Shown here: piece after piece, positions 45,649 through 49,983 of the stretch
How the letters are laid out: each line of letters opens with the position of its first letter
Numbering within the stretch: the stretch's first letter is position 1
Assembly: GCA_031272895.1 (NCBI GenBank)
Contig: JAISSW010000009.1
Span: 1-49,983, forward strand
Reading direction: 5' to 3'
Source of the DNA: Clostridium sp.
GTDB taxonomy: Bacteria > Bacillota > Clostridia > Oscillospirales > Acutalibacteraceae
Length of the DNA: 49,983 nucleotides
Position numbers and translations under genes: made by a program
Notes under the pieces: generated by a model
The model's input: only the letters and a program-made list of their open reading frames with translations
Databases searched by the model: none
Told to the model about the DNA's origin: nothing

Positions 45649-48297
45649 ATGGCAGACTACAAGTACGTCTATCTCTTCAGCGAGGGCGACGGTTCCATGC
45701 GCGAACTGCTGGGCGGCAAGGGTGCCAACCTTGCTGAAATGACCCGTTTGGGTATGCCCGTGCCGCAGGGCTTCACCGTCAGCACGGAGGCTTGCACACG
45801 TTATTATGACGATGGCAAGAAAATCGGCGCGGACATTGAGAAGCAAATTATTGACGCGTTGGCAAAGACAGAGGAAATCAACGGCAAAAAGTTCGGCGAC
45901 CCCAAGAATCCGCTGCTGGTTTCGGTTCGTTCGGGCGCCCGCGCCTCCATGCCCGGAATGATGGACACAATCCTCAACCTGGGCATTAACGACGAAGTCG
46001 CAGCAGGCTTGATTGCAGGCAACGGCGACCCCAAATTCGCCCGCTTTGTTTATGACAGCTATCGCCGCTTTATCCAAATGTTCTCTGACGTGGTTATGGA
46101 GCTTTCCAAAAAGCGCTTTGAGGACATCATCGAAGAGGTCAAGGAGAAGAAGGGCGTTAAGCAGGACGTGGAGCTGGACGTTGAGGACATGAAGGAGCTT
46201 GTTGCTCTGTTCAAGGCGTTTTATAAGGAAGAAAAGGGAGAGGAATTCCCCACCGACCCGAAAGTGCAGCTGTTTGAGGCTGTCAAGGCCGTCTTCCGCA
46301 GTTGGGATAACCCCCGCGCCAACACCTACCGCCGCATGGAGGGCATACCCTACAGTTGGGGTACTGCGGTCAACGTGCAGCCAATGGTCTTCGGCAACCT
46401 TAACCTTAACAGCGGCACGGGCGTGGCGTTCACCCGCAACCCCGCCACCGGCGAAAAGGGTCTTTACGGCGATTACCTTATCAACGCTCAGGGCGAGGAC
46501 GTCGTCGCCGGCGTGCGCACTCCAAGCCCCATAACCGACCTGCAAAAAGAAATGCCGGAGGTTTACACACAGTTTGTGGATATTGCCGCAAAGCTGGAGA
46601 ACCACTACCGTGATATGCAGGACATGGAGTTTACAATCGAGAACGGCACGCTTTATATGCTGCAAACCCGTAACGGCAAGCGCACGGCGGCGTCCGCGCT
46701 CAAAATCGCCATTGACCTTGTTGCGGAGGGCATGATAACCATTGAGGAAGCGGTTCTGCGCGTTGAGCCAAAGCAGCTTGACAGCCTGCTGCACCCGCAG
46801 TTTGAGGTTAAGGCGCTTAAGGCGGCGAGCGCAATTGCAAAGGGTATCCCCGCCTCCCCCGGTGCCGCGTGCGGACGTGTGGTTTTCACGGCGGACGACG
46901 CAAAGGCGTGGGCTGCGAACGGCGAAAAGGTTGTGCTTGTGCGCAAGGAAACCTGCCCGGACGACATTGAGGGTATGCAGGCGGCACAGGGCATTTTGAC
47001 CGCAATCGGCGGCAAAGCGTCACACGCGGCGGTCGTCGCCCGCGGTATGGGTACCTGCTGTGTTGCAGGCTGCAGCGAGATTAAGGTAAACTACGACCAA
47101 AAGCTCTTCACCATTGGCGATAAGACCATCAAAGAGGGCGACTATATTTCCTTGGACGGCACCACAGGTCAAATCTACGGCGAGCTTCTGCCCACGGTTG
47201 AGGCGACAATTTCCGGCGACTTTGAAACCTTTATGGAGTGGGCGGACAAGTACCGTACGCTCAAGGTTCGCACAAATGCGGACACCCCGCGCGACACGGC
47301 GCAGGCAGTCAAATTCGGCGCGGAGGGCATTGGCCTTTGCCGTACTGAGCATATGTTCTTTGAGGGCGACCGCATTAAGGCAATGCGCGAGATGATTGTT
47401 GCCCGCGACGTTGATAGCCGCAAAAAGGCTCTGGAGAAAATCCTTCCGCTGCAGCAGGGCGACTTTGAGGCAATGTACACCGAGCTGGCAGGGCGTCCCA
47501 TGACAATCCGTTTCCTTGACCCGCCCCTGCACGAGTTCCTGCCCACAAAGGCGGAGGAAATCGCCGACCTGGCGCAGGATTTGGGTATGAGCGCCGAGGA
47601 GCTGACACAGGTTGTTTCCTCCCTGCACGAGATGAACCCGATGATGGGTCACCGCGGCTGCCGTTTGGCGGTCAGCTACCCCGAAATCGCGGAGATGCAA
47701 ACAAAGGCTGTAATCCGTGCGGCAATTGCCGTCAACAAGGCTCATCCGGATTTCAAAATCGTGCCGGAAATCATGATTCCGCTGGTTGGCGAGCTGAAAG
47801 AGCTTGCTTACGTCAAAAAGACGGTTGTTGCAACCGCCGATGAGGAAATCAAGGCTGCGGGCGTTGAGATGAAGTACCTTGTGGGTACTATGATTGAGAT
47901 TCCGCGCGCTGCGCTGACTGCCGATGAGATTGCCAAGGAGGCTGAGTTCTTCAGCTTCGGCACCAACGACCTGACCCAAATGACCTTTGGCTTCAGCCGT
48001 GACGACGCCGGCACCTTCCTTGACGCGTACTATGACGCGAAAATCTATGAGGAAGACCCGTTTGGCACTCTGGACCAAAAGGGCGTTGGCAAGCTGGTAA
48101 AAATGGCTGTTGAACTGGGCAAGGCCACCCGCCCGGACATCAAGCTGGGCATCTGCGGCGAACACGGCGGCGACCCCGCCAGCGTGGAGTTCTGCCACAA
48201 GATTGGGCTTAACTACGTCAGCTGCTCACCGTTCCGCGTGCCTGTGGCTCGTTTGGCCGCAGCACAGGCTGCTGTTAACGAAAGTAGGAAGAAGTAA
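45649..48297 (+). CDS. ppdK: Pyruvate, phosphate dikinase
   Basis: 882 residues, family length. Interconverts pyruvate, ATP and Pi with phosphoenolpyruvate, AMP and PPi; in fermenting Clostridia it serves PPi-linked glycolysis. N-terminal ATP-grasp (LLGGKGANLAEMTRLGMPVP), central swivelling domain with phospho-His459 in GGKASHAAVVARGM, and the C-terminal PEP barrel with Cys836 in GICGEHGGDPASVEF and TNDLTQMTFGFSRDD. The ATG at 45649 has GGAGG eight bases upstream. No regulator gene adjacent. Confidence 0.98.
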   Translation: MADYKYVYLFSEGDGSMRELLGGKGANLAEMTRLGMPVPQGFTVSTEACTRYYDDGKKIGADIEKQIIDALAKTEEINGKKFGDPKNPLLVSVRSGARASMPGMMDTILNLGINDEVAAGLIAGNGDPKFARFVYDSYRRFIQMFSDVVMELSKKRFEDIIEEVKEKKGVKQDVELDVEDMKELVALFKAFYKEEKGEEFPTDPKVQLFEAVKAVFRSWDNPRANTYRRMEGIPYSWGTAVNVQPMVFGNLNLNSGTGVAFTRNPATGEKGLYGDYLINAQGEDVVAGVRTPSPITDLQKEMPEVYTQFVDIAAKLENHYRDMQDMEFTIENGTLYMLQTRNGKRTAASALKIAIDLVAEGMITIEEAVLRVEPKQLDSLLHPQFEVKALKAASAIAKGIPASPGAACGRVVFTADDAKAWAANGEKVVLVRKETCPDDIEGMQAAQGILTAIGGKASHAAVVARGMGTCCVAGCSEIKVNYDQKLFTIGDKTIKEGDYISLDGTTGQIYGELLPTVEATISGDFETFMEWADKYRTLKVRTNADTPRDTAQAVKFGAEGIGLCRTEHMFFEGDRIKAMREMIVARDVDSRKKALEKILPLQQGDFEAMYTELAGRPMTIRFLDPPLHEFLPTKAEEIADLAQDLGMSAEELTQVVSSLHEMNPMMGHRGCRLAVSYPEIAEMQTKAVIRAAIAVNKAHPDFKIVPEIMIPLVGELKELAYVKKTVVATADEEIKAAGVEMKYLVGTMIEIPRAALTADEIAKEAEFFSFGTNDLTQMTFGFSRDDAGTFLDAYYDAKIYEEDPFGTLDQKGVGKLVKMAVELGKATRPDIKLGICGEHGGDPASVEFCHKIGLNYVSCSPFRVPVARLAAAQAAVNESRKK

Positions 48298-48387
48298 CTT
48301 CGTTAAGGTACAAGAGTTTTCGTTAGACTTGGGAGACGCAAAGGTGTACCTCTACACATATTCAACCAAGCGCAGGATTCACAATTG

Positions 48388-48413
48388 GGAAGACCTGAAC
48401 ATATCGGTCTTCC
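48388..48413 (+). repeat. Hairpin downstream of ppdK
   Basis: GGAAGACC (48388-48395) pairs perfectly with GGTCTTCC (48406-48413) around a ten-base loop. No U-tract follows, so it may act with the next terminator or protect the mRNA end. Confidence 0.45.
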
Positions 48414-48427
48414 TGTAATACTACAGC

Positions 48428-48470
48428 AAAGGGCTATAAGGCTTCGGTCTTGTAGCCCTTTCTTTTCTTA
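48428..48470 (+). terminator. Terminator of ppdK
   Basis: AAAGGGCTATAAG pairs with CTTGTAGCCCTTT (13 pairs, one wobble) around gcttcggt, followed by a T-rich tail to 48470. Confidence 0.9.
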
Positions 48471-48675
48471 ATGTTTATAATGATAGACAACACCGGTTGT
48501 TTATGATTATAAGCATTAAAAGTGTATAAAACACGCACCCCGTTAAATGCGCTTAAAAGCCGTTTTTTAGGGCGTTTGTGTTTAGGCAATAAACTTCATT
48601 CAGAACGAATAAACCGCCGTAATTTATAGCTACGATTCACACAGCACCCATTCTGCAGATAATTTGCGAAAAGAA

Positions 48676-48718
48676 ACGGAGACCTACCATTATGGTAAGT
48701 CTCCGTATTTTTACTTTT
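48676..48718 (+). terminator. Terminator-like hairpin
   Basis: ACGGAGAC (48676-48683) pairs with GTCTCCGT (48699-48706), with an inner TACC/GGTA stem, followed by ATTTTTACTTTTT. Confidence 0.6.
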
Positions 48719-48764
48719 TGCCGAAATCGCCGTGGGGCTGATAAACGGCTGAGCGGGGGTACAC

Positions 48765-48800
48765 AAAACCCCGCAAGAGAGCGTCAACTCAAATGCGGGG
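48765..48800 (-). terminator. Terminator of the SpaA-like surface gene
   Basis: Minus strand CCCCGCA (48794-48800) pairs with TGCGGGG (48769-48775), followed by TTTTG. Confidence 0.65.
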
Positions 48801-48816
48801 CTTGCGTATCAGTGTG

Positions 48817-49983
48817 TTAGGAATAGCGTTTGCGTGAGAAAACGCACGCCAACAGTGACAGTGTCGACAGAATGAATATCAACGCGAAAACGATTGTATT
48901 GGTATCGTCGCCTGTGTCTGGCTCGTCCCCAACCGCCGGGACGGTGGTAGTCGGCTTGACCGTTGTCGCCGGGGCTGTTGTCGTTGGCTTAACCGTGGTC
49001 GCCGGAACGGTGGTCGTCGGCTTGACTGTGGTCGCCGGAACGGTGGTCGTTGGCTTAACCGTGGTTGCCGGGACGGTGGTAGTCGGCTTGACCGTGGTTG
49101 GCGGGGCCGTCGTTGTAACCTCAGTGGTCGTTACCTCGGTGGTCGTTACTTCAACAGGCGGCTCAAGCGTAATGACGAAGTCGGCAAGCACGCCGCCGTC
49201 CCCTATTCTGCCCTGCCAGCCCGAACCGCTTACATCATACTCAACGCCGTCAACCTCAACAAGCGTGACGCTGTACTCCGATTTTGCGGCTATATCGGAG
49301 ATAACGGCAAGCCAACCCGATTTGAGATGCAGGATTTCTCCCGATTTTATCGTGCCGAAGCCCGCGATTTCCCCGTCAACGCCGTATATCACATAGGGGT
49401 ACTCGCCATCGTCCGAGAACACAACCTCAAAGCCGTATTCCTTATCCATTTCTTCCTCCGTCGGGGGAGAACCGTCGGAATAGCGTAGCTCAAAGTCAAT
49501 GGTCAGACTGCCCGCAAGCCGGCGGTTATACGCCGCGATATGCACATAGGCGTCCTCACGTTCCCCGTTGACGTCAAAGTAGTACCTCTCGATTGTTTCG
49601 CCGTATTCGTCAACGTCCTTGGCGTAGTAATCCGGCACGGCAGTCTCCGTGAAGTAGTATCTCCCGAGCCGTGTTATTTCCGCTAAATCAATCATACCGT
49701 TCTTGTCTGTAACATAACTGCCGATAAGTTCGTCGTCCGCGCCTTCGTTTTCATACCAAAGCTCAAACTCAACATCGGGCAAAACGGTGGCCAGCGGATT
49801 ACCAAAGATGTCTTTTTCGAGCTTGATAAGCTGAACGATTGCGGGGTAGCTGTGCCCCCGGAAGATATTGACGCGCCTTTGGTTCGTCACGAACGCGTAG
49901 GCGGTCAGCCCCCCGGAAACAACGCTGATTACAACGAAAACGGCAATCAAAAGCGAAAGCAGCGAGCAAATTCTCCTGCGCAG
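48817..49983 (-). CDS. SpaA/Cna-B-like surface protein with PDTG tail (5' end outside window)
   Basis: At least 388 residues, open at the right edge where the frame continues as LRRRICSLLSLLIAVFVVIS, a signal peptide. The prealbumin-like Cna-B/SpaA region includes LPDVEFELWYENEGADDELI and GMIDLAEITRLGRYYFTETA, typical of pilin/adhesin-like proteins. A second beta segment follows. Next comes a linker of EVTTT repeats and five TTVKPTTTVPA repeats, then EPDTGDDTNTIVFALIFILS and basic end SRKRYS. The PDTG-helix-basic order indicates sortase anchoring. The start cannot be chosen in this window. Confidence 0.75.
   Translation of the reverse strand: MRRRICSLLSLLIAVFVVISVVSGGLTAYAFVTNQRRVNIFRGHSYPAIVQLIKLEKDIFGNPLATVLPDVEFELWYENEGADDELIGSYVTDKNGMIDLAEITRLGRYYFTETAVPDYYAKDVDEYGETIERYYFDVNGEREDAYVHIAAYNRRLAGSLTIDFELRYSDGSPPTEEEMDKEYGFEVVFSDDGEYPYVIYGVDGEIAGFGTIKSGEILHLKSGWLAVISDIAAKSEYSVTLVEVDGVEYDVSGSGWQGRIGDGGVLADFVITLEPPVEVTTTEVTTTEVTTTAPPTTVKPTTTVPATTVKPTTTVPATTVKPTTTVPATTVKPTTTAPATTVKPTTTVPAVGDEPDTGDDTNTIVFALIFILSTLSLLACVFSRKRYS
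48935..49099 (-). repeat. Five 33-bp tandem repeats in the linker of the SpaA-like gene
   Basis: Five in-frame copies at 48935-48967, 48968-49000, 49001-49033, 49034-49066 and 49067-49099. Each encodes TTVKPTTTVPA (one reads TAPA). They differ by only a few bases, so they are recent and may vary in number between strains. Confidence 0.9.

Larger units (their letters stand above)
48471..48816. other. Intergenic region between ppdK and the SpaA-like gene
   Basis: No gene seen. Two terminator-type hairpins (48676-48718 and 48765-48800, listed separately) and AT-rich filler. Confidence 0.5.

Noticed and set aside
45538-48198. Long reading frames opposite ppdK
   Set aside because: Antisense shadows of a highly conserved gene; no ribosome binding sites or domains.
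48935-49099. CRISPR-like spacing
   Set aside because: The 33-bp units are contiguous, in frame and encode a Thr-rich linker; there are no spacers and no cas genes.

Overview
The window looks like a chromosomal segment of an uncultured, spore-forming, anaerobic Clostridia member, most likely of the Oscillospiraceae/Ruminococcaceae type. The grounds are CotF-type spore coat proteins, a PdaA-like polysaccharide deacetylase, a pyruvate phosphate dikinase, an indolepyruvate:ferredoxin oxidoreductase, many surface proteins with Thr-rich linkers, sortase-like PDTG tails, and Firmicutes promoters and ribosome binding sites. This placement is inference from gene content; no 16S gene is present. The core is GC-rich. 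Promoter-like sites are almost all TTGnnn-17-TATAAT, often with a TG one base upstream of the -10.

Layout. 1-5.4 kb is an AT-richer accessory end: decayed fragments, three small unknown genes, a large UvrD/HelD-like helicase with zinc ribbons at both ends, and frameshifted remnants. 5.4-10 kb has a transglutaminase-like gene, tRNA-Leu(UAA), and envelope and spore-coat genes (DUF5067, CotF pair, DUF4474, PDTG surface protein). 10-13.7 kb is a leftward operon of ybaB, recR, a RACo-like ferredoxin/ASKHA protein and an Orn/Lys/Arg decarboxylase. 13.8-19.6 kb has a Thr-rich membrane protein with iorB, then a leftward two-gene cassette behind a LexA/DinR-like box, then metK, an HD protein, a PF06541 membrane protein and nagB. 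19.6-24 kb has a RbsD/FucU-family gene, small acidic proteins, upp, a 66-residue protein and iorA. 24-32 kb is a leftward envelope module: 628-residue surface protein, PhoB-type regulator, histidine kinase, HtrA protease, class B PBP. 32-35 kb has a DUF6514-like gene, an unknown gene, an SDR/epimerase and a nitroreductase.

35-39.3 kb is a second accessory patch: a surface-protein gene interrupted by an in-frame TAA and built from parts of different base composition, a G-rich tract, tRNA-Lys(CUU), a prophage scrap (MuF C-terminal fragment, possible immunity partner, YjcQ) and an NTF2-like gene. 39.3-48.3 kb returns to core and surface genes: M24 peptidase, PdaA-like deacetylase, toroid-fold surface protein, M18 aminopeptidase, Ser/Thr-rich surface protein and ppdK. 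The right edge cuts a SpaA-like surface protein with five 33-bp tandem repeats.

The clearest items for follow-up are the SOS-box cassette at 15.35-16.03 kb, the nonsense-split chimeric surface gene at 35.07-36.92 kb, the MuF toxin-like remnant at 37.5-38.76 kb, the two-component/HtrA/PBP module, and a FucU-family protein whose conserved histidine is a cysteine. I did not find a clear multi-gene system that I could call new with confidence. The SOS cassette is the best candidate.
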